Positions 17,936 to 26,740 of a stretch of DNA of 64,000 nucleotides are shown one piece after another. The notes under the pieces were generated by a model. The model worked only from the letters and a program-made list of their open reading frames with translations, was not told the origin of the DNA and did no database searches. Both the position numbers and the translations under genes were made by a program. Source of the DNA: an uncultured Tateyamaria sp. (GTDB lineage: Bacteria; Pseudomonadota; Alphaproteobacteria; Rhodobacterales; Rhodobacteraceae); contig NZ_CANNCF010000005.1 of NCBI RefSeq assembly GCF_947503045.1, positions 173,085 through 237,084 on the forward strand, written 5' to 3'. The number at the start of each line of letters is the position of its first letter. Position 1 is the stretch's first letter.

Positions 17936-19027
17936 TCAGTGGTCAAATACAATCACATTGCGCCGGGCCTTGCCCGCCTTGGTGTCCGCAATCGCCTCGT
18001 TGATCTGCTCCAGCGACCAGCGGCCCGAAATCAGTGAATCGAGCTGCAAACGGCCCTGTTCATACAGATCGACCATCCACGGAATGTCGCGCTGGATCAC
18101 CACATCCCCCATTTTTGAACCGACCAGACCCTGCCCCATGAAAGCGGCGGTGACGGGTTCATATTCGGCCATGGCACCGGAATGGGGCATGCCGACCATC
18201 ACAACCTTGCCACCTCGGCCGAGGTATTTCAGCGACTGATCATAGGCGGGGATGGCTCCGACGGTCACGATCACCGCATCAGCCCCTTTGCCACCAAGCG
18301 CCTTGAAGGCCGCGCGCCACGGGGTGTCGCCCGTGGCAAGCACACCGTGGGTTGCGCCGAACGCCTTGGCGTCCTCCAGTTTTTCCTCTGTCATGTCGAC
18401 GGCCACGATGCGGCGTGCCCCGGCGATCCGTGCGCCCTGAATGGCATTGAGGCCGACGCCACCGGCCCCGATTACCACGACGTCTTGCCCGGCGCGCAAC
18501 CCGGCGGCGTTAACGACCGCTCCAACGCCCGTAATCACCCCGCATGCGATCAGGCTGGCGGCATCCATGCGGATCGCGTCCGAGACTTTGACCAACTGGC
18601 TTTGATCTACGACCACCTTTTCGGCAAAGGCCCCGCAGGCCATCGCCTGGTGCAACATGCCGCCCTCCGTGGTGCGGATCGGACCTGCATCCCCGTCATA
18701 GGGGGTCTCGCAAATCGTCGGCTTGCCCCCGGCGCAGGACCGGCAGATGCCACAGGCCCGGATCAGGGTGACGACGACGCTGTCGCCTTCGGCCACCCCA
18801 TTCACATTGGGTCCCACGGCACTGACCTTGCCCGCCGCCTCGTGACCGTAGACCGCAGGCAGGCTGCCGCCCCAGGCCCCACCGGCAAAGGAGATATCCG
18901 AATGGCAGATCGCCACCGCATGAAGGGTCACCTCGACCTCGCCGACATCAGGTGCGCGCAGGTGGATGTCTTCGATCACCAGAGGGGCGCCAAATTCGTG
19001 GCAGACGGCTGCTTTGATGGTTTGCAT
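17936..19027 (-). CDS. Zinc-dependent alcohol dehydrogenase (class III-like MDR family)
   Basis: A 363-residue medium-chain dehydrogenase starting at ATG 19027 (AAGGGAAGAAT upstream). Catalytic zinc ligands are in ICHSDIS and YGHEAAG. The structural zinc loop is atypical (ACGICRSCAGGKPTIC). The NAD-binding GAGGVGLNA motif is near residue 190. Similar proteins oxidise primary alcohols or thiohemiacetals. Oriented with the downstream dehydratase and separated from it only by the hairpin element, it may supply or remove an aldehyde in the same pathway. Confidence 0.9.
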   Translation of the reverse strand: MQTIKAAVCHEFGAPLVIEDIHLRAPDVGEVEVTLHAVAICHSDISFAGGAWGGSLPAVYGHEAAGKVSAVGPNVNGVAEGDSVVVTLIRACGICRSCAGGKPTICETPYDGDAGPIRTTEGGMLHQAMACGAFAEKVVVDQSQLVKVSDAIRMDAASLIACGVITGVGAVVNAAGLRAGQDVVVIGAGGVGLNAIQGARIAGARRIVAVDMTEEKLEDAKAFGATHGVLATGDTPWRAAFKALGGKGADAVIVTVGAIPAYDQSLKYLGRGGKVVMVGMPHSGAMAEYEPVTAAFMGQGLVGSKMGDVVIQRDIPWMVDLYEQGRLQLDSLISGRWSLEQINEAIADTKAGKARRNVIVFDH

Positions 19028-19126
19028 ATTCTTCCCTTGTCGCGTCATGGCCGAGGCGCATTTTGCGTTGCGCTTTTCCGGACGGTGGCGCAGCCATGGC
19101 GCCCCTGCAAGCTCGAATGCGACGGA

Positions 19127-20356
19127 TTATGGGCGCGGTTGACCGGTTGCGTCCGACGACACAGCGATTTTGCCAGCCCGCAGAAAGACCATCAGCCCCA
19201 GCGCCATCAGGATGGCGGACAGATAAAACGACGCCCCCGGCATGTAGAACGGTGCGGCAGGCCCGGTGAAGGAATAGAACACATAGGTCATGACCATGGG
19301 CGAGATGATCATCGCCAGCGCAGAAACCGAGGTCAGCGCGCCCTGTAATTCACCCTGCTGGTTGTCGTCGACGGCCTTGGACATGATCCCCTGCAGCGCA
19401 GGTGTGATCACTGCAGGAAGGGCCGCCAACGGCGTCAGGATCAAAAGGAAGGTGCCTGAACTGACAAAACCGATCAGCAAGAACACTCCGACATCGGCGA
19501 TATGACCATAGATCACCGATCCCCGTTCGCCGATCACGCGCAGGATGGGGCGGATCAGCCCGCCTTGCACGATAGCCATGGATATCCCGAACAGCCCCAG
19601 CGACAGCCCACGCATGCCCGGCGACCAGTCAAAACGCTCAAGGGTGTAGTAGCTCCAGATCGCGGGATAGACCGTAAAGGCCACCTGGTAGATGAAGAAC
19701 ACCACCAGAAGCGGGCCCAGACCCGGCAGGCGGGCCAGGTATTTGAACAGCCCAAACGGGTTGGCGCGTCGCCATTCGAACGGGCGGCGGATGCGGTCGT
19801 CCACCGTTTCCCTGAGCACGAAATAGCCAAACACCGCATTGAGTGCCGCGAGCCCCGCCGCCGCATAAAACGGCGCGCGGGTGCCATATTCGGCCAGTGC
19901 CCCTCCGACCATCGGGCCAAAGACAAAGCCCATTCCGAACGCCGCACCGATCAACCCGAAATTCGCAGCCTTTTCCGACGGATTCGAGATGTCGGCCATA
20001 TAGGCATTTGCCGTAGATTGCGTGGCGGCCGTGATCCCGCCCACGACCCGGCCCGCCAGCAACAGCCAGATCGATCCTGCCACCGCCATCACCAGATAGT
20101 CCGCCGCCATCACCACCAGCGAAAGCAACAACACCGGGCGGCGTCCAAAGCGGTCAGATAATGCGCCAATCACGGGTCCAAACAGGAATTGCATGAGCGC
20201 AAAGATCGTCGAAAGCAGCCCACCCCAAAGTGCGGCTGAGCCAAGGCTGCTGCCGCCAACCTCAAGGATCAGGTCGGGCATGACCGGCACGATCAACCCG
20301 ATGCCCATTGCATCCAGCATCACAGTGAACAGGATGAAGACAACCGGCAGTTTCAA
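19127..20356 (-). CDS. MFS transporter, TetA/TCR-like drug:H+ antiporter family
   Basis: A 409-residue protein with 12 predicted membrane segments and the TetA-family pattern: LDAMGIGLIVPVMP in TM1, GALSDRFGRRPVLL in loop 2-3 and AAFGMGFVFGPMVGG in TM5. The start is TTG, overlapping the pcaB stop (TTGA). Tetracycline pumps belong here, but chromosomal members next to catabolic genes more often move unknown small molecules. There is no TetR neighbour, so a resistance role is not indicated. Confidence 0.88.
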   Translation of the reverse strand: MKLPVVFILFTVMLDAMGIGLIVPVMPDLILEVGGSSLGSAALWGGLLSTIFALMQFLFGPVIGALSDRFGRRPVLLLSLVVMAADYLVMAVAGSIWLLLAGRVVGGITAATQSTANAYMADISNPSEKAANFGLIGAAFGMGFVFGPMVGGALAEYGTRAPFYAAAGLAALNAVFGYFVLRETVDDRIRRPFEWRRANPFGLFKYLARLPGLGPLLVVFFIYQVAFTVYPAIWSYYTLERFDWSPGMRGLSLGLFGISMAIVQGGLIRPILRVIGERGSVIYGHIADVGVFLLIGFVSSGTFLLILTPLAALPAVITPALQGIMSKAVDDNQQGELQGALTSVSALAMIISPMVMTYVFYSFTGPAAPFYMPGASFYLSAILMALGLMVFLRAGKIAVSSDATGQPRP

Positions 20357-21675
20357 AGGCGGGCAACCCGCTTGGCAAAGGCGCGTGCATCCGCAGGGGC
20401 CAGACCCATTTGCGCGGCTGGATCAAACAGATTGTCCGCCAGATCAGGATGTGCGGCCTGCGCCACCTGTTTCAGCGGCACATTGTCGGCAACAGCCTTC
20501 GCCACCAGTGCCTTGGTCGCTGCCTGTGCATCTGGCCGCGACATCTGGCACGCGAGGGCAAAGCTGAGCGCTTCGGCGTGCAGCAGGCCCAGCCCGTCAA
20601 CATGGGCACGCATTTGCGTTGTGTCGGGGCGGATGCTCTCGACCAGCCCGCGGGCTGTTTCAAGCGCGGCTGCGGTTGCCAGTGCCACCTGTGGCAAGAC
20701 CATCCATTCGGTGAACCACGCCGCCCCGTCGCGTTGGTACTGATGTGCGCTGGCCGCCTGCAGGCTGGCGCGCAGGCCCGCCATCTGGTGGTTCAGTGCC
20801 ACAAGCACGGAAGGTGCCACGGGGTTTTGTTTCTGCGGCATGGTCGATGAGCTGCCCGCCCCGTCCAGCCGCAATTCTCCGGTGTCCGAGCCGACAAGGC
20901 CAATCACGCTATGTCCCAAGGATGCAAGCGTCGCGGTCACTTCCGCCATCCATTCGGCAATGCGCAAAACGGGCCCGCGGTCGGTGTGCCAGCTGCGGCG
21001 AGGATCGCCCAGACCCAGTGCCTCGGCCAAGGCGGAGCGCGTTTCGGCGGCTTCGGTCCCAAGGGCGGAGGCTGTGCCCGCGGCCCCGCTCAGGCTCACC
21101 CAGAGGGAGGCATCTCGGAGCGCAGGTAGGCGCTCAAGCGCGTCCGCCAGCGGTTGCCCCCAATGCGCCAGCATCGCCCCCCAAGAGGTCACGGTGGCGT
21201 GCTGGCCATAGGTGCGTGCCGCCACGGGCGTGTCGGCATGGGCCTCGGCCTGCGGGCCCATGATCTGAAGGATGGTGCGCAATGTGTCTTCTTGTGCGGC
21301 CAGCGTCTGACGCAGGCGCAACATCAGCCCGGTGTCGATGATGTCCTGACTTGTGGCGCCCCAATGGGCGTATTGGGCATGTTCCGGTGCCTCCATTGCG
21401 GTGCGAAAGGCGGTGACAAGGCCGGGCACGCTCACCCCGTTGGTGGCTGTCGCGCGCGCGAGCCCCGCCGGGTCGATCTGCACTTCAAGGCTTGAGCGGT
21501 GGATGAAGGCAGCACTCAATTCCGGGATGATGCCTTGTGATCCCTGTACCTTGGCCAAGGCGCCTTCGACCAGCAGCATTGCACGCACTTCGGCGCTGTC
21601 GGACCACAGCCGCGCAACCTCGCCCGTGTCGAACAGAGAGCCGTAGAGGGCCGAGGCAAAGACGCTGGCGGCCAT
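20353..21675 (-). CDS. pcaB: 3-carboxy-cis,cis-muconate cycloisomerase
   Basis: A 440-residue member of the fumarase/aspartase superfamily with the signature GSSSTMPQKQNPVAPS and the catalytic His segment RTYGQHATVTSWG. The N-terminal FDTGEVARLWSD and HWGATSQDIIDTGLML blocks fit PcaB. It lactonises 3-carboxy-muconate in the protocatechuate branch of the beta-ketoadipate pathway. It follows pcaD directly with a three-base gap. No pcaC, pcaH or pcaG is present in the window. Confidence 0.9.
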   Translation of the reverse strand: MAASVFASALYGSLFDTGEVARLWSDSAEVRAMLLVEGALAKVQGSQGIIPELSAAFIHRSSLEVQIDPAGLARATATNGVSVPGLVTAFRTAMEAPEHAQYAHWGATSQDIIDTGLMLRLRQTLAAQEDTLRTILQIMGPQAEAHADTPVAARTYGQHATVTSWGAMLAHWGQPLADALERLPALRDASLWVSLSGAAGTASALGTEAAETRSALAEALGLGDPRRSWHTDRGPVLRIAEWMAEVTATLASLGHSVIGLVGSDTGELRLDGAGSSSTMPQKQNPVAPSVLVALNHQMAGLRASLQAASAHQYQRDGAAWFTEWMVLPQVALATAAALETARGLVESIRPDTTQMRAHVDGLGLLHAEALSFALACQMSRPDAQAATKALVAKAVADNVPLKQVAQAAHPDLADNLFDPAAQMGLAPADARAFAKRVARL

Positions 21676-21678
21676 GGA

Positions 21679-22467
21679 TCAGATATGCCCCGTCGCGCGC
21701 ATGAAGTCGGTGATGACGCGCGCATATTCCTCGGGCTGCTCGACGCAGGGCAGGTGGCCTGCGCGGCGGATCAGGTGGAACTGGCTGCCTGGAACCAGAT
21801 CGACGGTTTCGCGCACAAGGTCCGGGGGCGTCGCCCCGTCTTCGGACCCGGCAATGCCCAGCGTGGGCAGGCGCAGGGTTGCAGTGGTGGCATAAAAATC
21901 GCTGCCCGAAATCGCCGCCGAACAGCCCGCATAGCCGTCGTCCTGCTGACGCACCAGCATGTTGCGCCACAACTCCAGATCGGGCGTGTCGCGAAACGCC
22001 TTGGAAAACCACCGCTCCATCGTGGCGTCACCAAGGGCTTCGATCCCGCCCGATTTCACGCCCGCAATCCGGTCATCCCAAATCTGCTTGGTCCCGATCT
22101 TGGCGCCTGTGTTGGAAAGCACCATCGCGCGCATCAGGTCCAGTCGCTTGATGGCGAGGCCCTGGGCAATCAGTCCGCCGATCGACAAGCCGACAAAGAA
22201 CGCGTCATTGAACCCGTGCATATCCATCAGCTTTTCTGCATCCGACACCAGCGCGCCCATCGCGTAAGGCCCTTCGGGGCAGGTCGACAGGCCGTGCCCG
22301 CGCTTGTCATAGCGCAGGATGCGCAGACCCGCCGGCAACAGCGGCATGATCGCGTCCCACAGGCGAAAATCCGTGCCCAGCGAGTTGGCAAATACCACGG
22401 GTGCGCCATCATCGGGCCCATCAATCCGGTAGTGCAGGCGCACGTCACCCAAATCTGCCATATGCAT
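21679..22467 (-). CDS. pcaD: 3-oxoadipate enol-lactonase
   Basis: A 262-residue alpha/beta hydrolase. The catalytic Ser lies in FFVGLSIGGLIAQG near residue 95, the Asp near AGSEDGATPPD, and His in RRAGHLPCVEQPEEYA. Length and the NSLGTDFRLWD opening match PcaD, which hydrolyses the enol-lactone to 3-oxoadipate. Start at 22467 with AAAGGA upstream; the second ATG at 22461 is possible. Confidence 0.88.
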   Translation of the reverse strand: MHMADLGDVRLHYRIDGPDDGAPVVFANSLGTDFRLWDAIMPLLPAGLRILRYDKRGHGLSTCPEGPYAMGALVSDAEKLMDMHGFNDAFFVGLSIGGLIAQGLAIKRLDLMRAMVLSNTGAKIGTKQIWDDRIAGVKSGGIEALGDATMERWFSKAFRDTPDLELWRNMLVRQQDDGYAGCSAAISGSDFYATTATLRLPTLGIAGSEDGATPPDLVRETVDLVPGSQFHLIRRAGHLPCVEQPEEYARVITDFMRATGHI

Positions 22468-22473
22468 GAGAAT

Positions 22474-23664
22474 TCAGTCCTTTAGCTTCATATGGGCAAT
22501 GATCTGCCCATGATCGGAGGCCAGTTTGTTATACGGTGCCTCGGGGTGGCTGCCATCGGTCAGATGATCGTTCAACACGGAAAAATAGTCCATCTGCCCG
22601 ATGCTTTCCGGTGCGTCAGGCAGAAAGTGGCGGGACATGTAGATCTGGTCGATGCTTTCATACACCCCGCCAAACGCAGCCGTATAGACCATGTCGCGGG
22701 CGGATTTCTTGACGAATTGCCGCTCGGCGGAATGCAGGTGCACGGCCTCGATGTCCTCGCGGATCTGGGTGTCTTCCGCCTCGGAATAGCGGTCCCTTGG
22801 CGTTTTGGCGTCGTGGCGCAGCATCCAGGCGTAGTTCTTGAACGGCGTCTCACCGCTGATGATTTCGGAGCTGACCGCATGTTCCCCATCGTTGAAATCA
22901 CCCAGCACCATGACTGGATTACCTGCCTGCAGCTCAGACACAATTGCGCGGCGCAGCACCCAGGCCTCGGCCATGCGGCGCAAGGCGGCGCGCAAGCCAC
23001 CAAGGGCCCGCCCAACGGCATCGTATTGAGTAAGGTCGATTTCTGATGGAGCGCTGCCGTCGGCAGGGCGCACAAATTCGCCCAGTTTGGACTTGAGGTG
23101 GCAGTTGAATACCGTGATCACATGGCTGCCCACAGGCGCGCGCACTTTCAGGATGGGACGGCTGAGGCGAGTCAGGCGGAAACTGCCCCCGCCCTCGGGA
23201 CCCATCGGGCCAAAGCCGATGTCGAGCGGGTCTTCGAGGTCCTGAATGATCTCGGGCGCGCCGACAAAGCCGAGGCGCGACAGGATCGCGACACCTGGGC
23301 GGCGCTGGCCGGGGCCACCATCATTGACGTTTGGCGCGACGGCCAGTGCGGCGTCCGTATAGGGGCTGTAGGCCAGCTTGCGAAAGATCGCCTTGCGCCG
23401 ATAGCGCTTGTTCGGGCCCGGAATATGGGCGGCATTGTCCTCGATCCCGCCCGCATCCGACTTGGCCAGAACATCGCGCAACGCGCTTTCCTCGAAAATC
23501 TCCTGAAAGCCGACGATGTCGGCGTCCATGGTCTGGATTTGTTCGGCCAGCCAGTCGGCTTTCCAAGCGTATTCCTCAGGAGTGTAGCTTTGAAAACGGT
23601 AATATTCCTGATCCGGTCCGATCAGGTTTTTGACGTTGAAACTGGCTATGGAAAACTGGGTCAT
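22474..23664 (-). CDS. Endonuclease/exonuclease/phosphatase-fold protein (DNase I-like)
   Basis: A 396-residue protein. Start at ATG 23664, overlapping the upstream stop (ATGA). EEP motifs are clear: ASFNVKNL, DIVGFQEIFEE (metal Glu), VFNCHLKSK, LGDFNDGEH (Asp-Asn pair) and the final SDHGQII (Asp-His). Substrates in this fold range from DNA to phosphoesters. Its place between a PLP enzyme and pcaD in a catabolic operon is odd for a nuclease. No signal peptide is evident. Confidence 0.87.
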   Translation of the reverse strand: MTQFSIASFNVKNLIGPDQEYYRFQSYTPEEYAWKADWLAEQIQTMDADIVGFQEIFEESALRDVLAKSDAGGIEDNAAHIPGPNKRYRRKAIFRKLAYSPYTDAALAVAPNVNDGGPGQRRPGVAILSRLGFVGAPEIIQDLEDPLDIGFGPMGPEGGGSFRLTRLSRPILKVRAPVGSHVITVFNCHLKSKLGEFVRPADGSAPSEIDLTQYDAVGRALGGLRAALRRMAEAWVLRRAIVSELQAGNPVMVLGDFNDGEHAVSSEIISGETPFKNYAWMLRHDAKTPRDRYSEAEDTQIREDIEAVHLHSAERQFVKKSARDMVYTAAFGGVYESIDQIYMSRHFLPDAPESIGQMDYFSVLNDHLTDGSHPEAPYNKLASDHGQIIAHMKLKD

Positions 23665-24632
23665 GAGAGGGTCTGGAGGCTCCGTGCAAAGATATCCGGG
23701 TCGACATTGCCACCCGAAATTGTGACGATCACATCCTCGCCCTCTATTTGGTCCTGCCGACACATGGCGGCAGCAAGGGCGACCGCACCCCCGGGCTCCG
23801 CCACCAGTTTCAACCGCAAAAAGGCCTGTGCCATGGCGCGCAAGGCGTCGTCCTCGCTCACGACGAGGCCGGGGCCGCAAAGGCGGTGTATGATCGGAAA
23901 CGTGATGTCACCCGGTTGGGGCGAGATGATCGCATCGCAGATATTGCCCGAGGTCCGGCTGTTGCGCTCAATCTGGCCCGAGCGCAGCGAGCGGGCGACG
24001 TCGTTAAACCCTTCGGGCTCAACCGGGCGCGCGCGCAGGCCCGGCGCGTCGGCCTCGAGGGCGAGTGCAATGCCGCTGGTCAGACCCCCGCCACCACAAC
24101 AGACCAGAACGTCGGCCTCGCGTACCCCATGGGCAGCAGCCTGTTCGGCGATCTCAAGGCCGGTGGTGCCTTGGCCCGCGATCACCTGCGGTTCATCATA
24201 GGGGCGGATCAAAGTCAGGCCACGTTCCTCGGCGATGCGCGCGCCAATGGCATCGCGATCTTCGCCGGCGCGGTCATACAACACCACTTCGGCCCCCAGC
24301 GCCTTGGTGTTGGCGATCTTGAGGGTCGGGGCGTCCGACGGCATCACGATCACCGACGGCACGCCGTGCAGGGTTGCGGCGTGGGCTACCCCTTGGGCAT
24401 GATTGCCGCTGGAATAGCCGATGACGCCGCGCGCGCGCACTTCTGGGTCAAGCGCGGACAAGGCCGACCAACCGCCGCGAAACTTGAAGCTGCCGGTGTG
24501 CTGCAGGCATTCGGGTTTGATCCAGACCCGGCGTCCCGCGATCTCGTCGATGAAAGGCGAGTTGAGCAACGGGGTCACTCGCGCATGCCCCTTTAGGCGC
24601 TGCGCGGCGGCGCGGATCATGTCGATATTCAT
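23661..24632 (-). CDS. Threonine/serine dehydratase-like PLP enzyme (fold type II)
   Basis: A 323-residue protein. I chose ATG 24632 (ATGA overlap with the hydrolase). The Schiff-base Lys lies in GSFKFRGGW, the Asn loop in SSGNHAQGVA, the phosphate-binding Gly loop in VCCGGGGLTSG, and the C-terminal SGGN motif follows. It could deaminate threonine, serine or a hydroxy-amino acid such as 3-hydroxyaspartate. There is no regulatory ACT domain, so a catabolic rather than IlvA-type role is likely. Confidence 0.9.
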   Translation of the reverse strand: MNIDMIRAAAQRLKGHARVTPLLNSPFIDEIAGRRVWIKPECLQHTGSFKFRGGWSALSALDPEVRARGVIGYSSGNHAQGVAHAATLHGVPSVIVMPSDAPTLKIANTKALGAEVVLYDRAGEDRDAIGARIAEERGLTLIRPYDEPQVIAGQGTTGLEIAEQAAAHGVREADVLVCCGGGGLTSGIALALEADAPGLRARPVEPEGFNDVARSLRSGQIERNSRTSGNICDAIISPQPGDITFPIIHRLCGPGLVVSEDDALRAMAQAFLRLKLVAEPGGAVALAAAMCRQDQIEGEDVIVTISGGNVDPDIFARSLQTLS

Positions 24633-25447
24633 TGCATTTGCTCCATCCATGCGCACAGCGCGGCCACCGCCTCGGGTTCGTCAAGAAACGGCACATGTCC
24701 GCGTTTTGGCACCTCGGCAAAGATCATGTCGGGGCGACGGTCCTGCATCTTTTGGGCTGTTTGGGCGCTCAGCAAATCCGACCCGGCCCCGCGGATCAGG
24801 CAAGTCGGCTTGCCCGCAAGCGCGTCGAAAAGCGGCCAGAGGTCAGGGATCTCGCCGCCCGCTTCGACCGCGTCGCGCAGATGCGGGTCGTAGGTGATGT
24901 CCAGACCATCCGGGGTTTCCACAAAATGCGTGCGCGCTTCCTGCATCCAGCGGCTTTCAGGCACATCCTCGAACCCTTTGAGGACATATGGCAGGGCCAT
25001 CGCAGCCTCGGCCAAGCTGCGTGCCGCAGGGCGGCGGCCGAGATACACCATGATGCCCGCCAATCCCGCCGGATCCAGTGCCGGCCCGACATCGTTGAGG
25101 GCCGCCCCGATCAGGCGATCCGGCGCGGCCGCGGCAAGTCCCATCGCATTGAGGCCGCCTCGCGAGGTCCCAAGGATCGCAACACTGGGCAGTGACAGAT
25201 GATCCATCAGCTCCATCACGTCACGCACCTCGATGAGCAGGTCATAGTTCTGCCAGTTCGGGTCAAACGCGGATTGCCCGCGCCCGCGATAGTCCATCTT
25301 GATCAGGCGGCAGGGCGGCAGGTGGGGCGTGACGTACTGAAAATCCTGCGTGGTGCGGGTGAAGCCGGGCAGGCACAGCAGGGGAAGGCCTTCACCTTCA
25401 TCCGTGTAGAACAGATCCAGCCCGTCAGAGGTGGTGAACTGCGCCAT
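24629..25447 (-). CDS. Alpha/beta hydrolase
   Basis: A 272-residue hydrolase starting at ATG 25447, which overlaps the upstream stop by one base. The oxyanion HG-equivalent reads CLPGFTRTTQDF, the nucleophile is Ser in ILGTSRGGLNAM (near residue 100), and the terminal His is in RGHVPFLDEPEAV. The GTSRGG nucleophile elbow is seen in ester and lactone hydrolases. The substrate is unknown. Confidence 0.88.
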   Translation of the reverse strand: MAQFTTSDGLDLFYTDEGEGLPLLCLPGFTRTTQDFQYVTPHLPPCRLIKMDYRGRGQSAFDPNWQNYDLLIEVRDVMELMDHLSLPSVAILGTSRGGLNAMGLAAAAPDRLIGAALNDVGPALDPAGLAGIMVYLGRRPAARSLAEAAMALPYVLKGFEDVPESRWMQEARTHFVETPDGLDITYDPHLRDAVEAGGEIPDLWPLFDALAGKPTCLIRGAGSDLLSAQTAQKMQDRRPDMIFAEVPKRGHVPFLDEPEAVAALCAWMEQMQ

Positions 25448-26133
25448 CAGACCGCCGCCAGTGCCGGAATGCCACTCAGATCGCTTAGCTTGTGTGCAGG
25501 CACCCAGGGCAGGCGGTCCACTGGCTCGCCCGCGCGGTTGACCCAGGCCGTGGTAAATCCGTACCCCGTGGCGGCGGCGGCATCCCAACCGTTGGAGGAC
25601 ACAAACAGCACCTCGTCTTTTGCGCAGTCAAAACGCTGGCCCACAAGATCATAGACTCGTGCGTCGGGCTTGAAGATTCCCACCGATTGCACCGACAGGC
25701 AATCATCCAGCACATCCGCGATGCCCGCCGATTGCACTGCCCCATCCAACATGTCAGGCGAGCCGTTGGACAGGATTGCGGTGTTCAACCCGGCATCCTT
25801 GAGGCTGTGCAGCATCAGCGGAACCTCCGGATAGGATTGCAATTCCCAATAAAGTGCGAGCAGGCGTTCGCGCAGGGCCAGATCGCCGTCATGGCCGGTC
25901 TTTTCCAGCGCCCAGTCGAGCCCCTGCTGCGTGACTTCCCAGAAATCCGTGTGTGCGTCGGTGACCGCGCGCAGCCACGTATATTGCAACTGCTTGGCGC
26001 GCCAGTGTTCGGCCAGCGCGGGCCAATCGTCCTTGATCGCGGCAAAGGATGGATCGCTTGCAGCCTGCCGGGCGGCGGCCGCCACATCAAACAGCGTACC
26101 ATAGGCGTCAAAGATGCAGGTGGTGATGGGCAT
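25447..26133 (-). CDS. Haloacid dehalogenase, type II (HAD superfamily)
   Basis: A 228-residue protein, a normal length for L-2-haloacid dehalogenases. The nucleophile Asp lies in CIFDAYGTLFDV at the N-terminus, motif II in ILSNGSPDML and motif III/IV in FVSSNGWDAAAATGYG. The start at 26133 has AAAGG upstream. It would hydrolyse a 2-haloacid to a 2-hydroxy acid, though the subgroup can act on other substrates. First gene of the operon that continues through pcaD and pcaB. Confidence 0.88.
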   Translation of the reverse strand: MPITTCIFDAYGTLFDVAAAARQAASDPSFAAIKDDWPALAEHWRAKQLQYTWLRAVTDAHTDFWEVTQQGLDWALEKTGHDGDLALRERLLALYWELQSYPEVPLMLHSLKDAGLNTAILSNGSPDMLDGAVQSAGIADVLDDCLSVQSVGIFKPDARVYDLVGQRFDCAKDEVLFVSSNGWDAAAATGYGFTTAWVNRAGEPVDRLPWVPAHKLSDLSGIPALAAV

Positions 26134-26259
26134 GGCCGGACCTTTCGCTTGGTGGGCGCAGAGTGGCACGGGTGCACGGGGACGAAAAGGGGGCAGGTGG
26201 GGTTTACCACGCGGCCACATACAGGCAGGGTGTTGCGCGAAGAGAAGGGAGCACGCCAT

Positions 26260-26694
26260 ATGGCCGAGATCAAGGACGGCGACACAGTGCGCATCCACTA
26301 CACGGGCACACTGACCGACGGGACCACCTTTGACAGCTCCGAAGGGCGTGATCCGCTCGAATTCGTGGTCGGGGCCGGGCATATCATCAAGGGTCTTGAT
26401 GCGGCTTTGCCGGGTATGCAGGCGGGCGAGAAAAAGACGGTGAACATTGACTGTGCCGACGCCTATGGCCCGATCAACCCGGCCCTGCATCAGGGCGTGC
26501 CACGCGATGCGATCCCCGACGAAATCGCGCTTGAGGTCGGCATGCAGTTGCAGATGCAGACACCGCAAGGCCAGCCGATGCCGGTCACGGTGACGGGGGT
26601 CGACGACGAACAGGTGATGCTGGATGCCAACCACCCGCTGGCCGGGCGCGATCTGGTGTTTGATTTCGAAGTGGTCTCGGTCGAGGCGGGCTAA
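26260..26694 (+). CDS. FKBP-type peptidyl-prolyl isomerase (SlyD-like)
   Basis: A 144-residue protein with an N-terminal FKBP half (VRIHYTGTLTDGTTFDSS, DPLEFVVGAGHIIKGLDAAL) and the insert-in-flap segment before the final FDFEVVSVE strand, as in SlyD. It lacks the His-rich tail of E. coli SlyD. GAGAAGGGA upstream supports the ATG at 26260. It is a lone + strand gene between two minus-strand operons. Confidence 0.92.
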   Translation: MAEIKDGDTVRIHYTGTLTDGTTFDSSEGRDPLEFVVGAGHIIKGLDAALPGMQAGEKKTVNIDCADAYGPINPALHQGVPRDAIPDEIALEVGMQLQMQTPQGQPMPVTVTGVDDEQVMLDANHPLAGRDLVFDFEVVSVEAG

Positions 26695-26740
26695 GGCGCG
26701 CTGATACGACCATTGCCGTTTCGCTGAGCGCCGACGTCAC

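Noticed and set aside
19127-20356. Tetracycline-resistance determinant
   Set aside because: The protein is TetA-family, but there is no divergent TetR gene and it is the last gene of a catabolic operon, so resistance is not supported.
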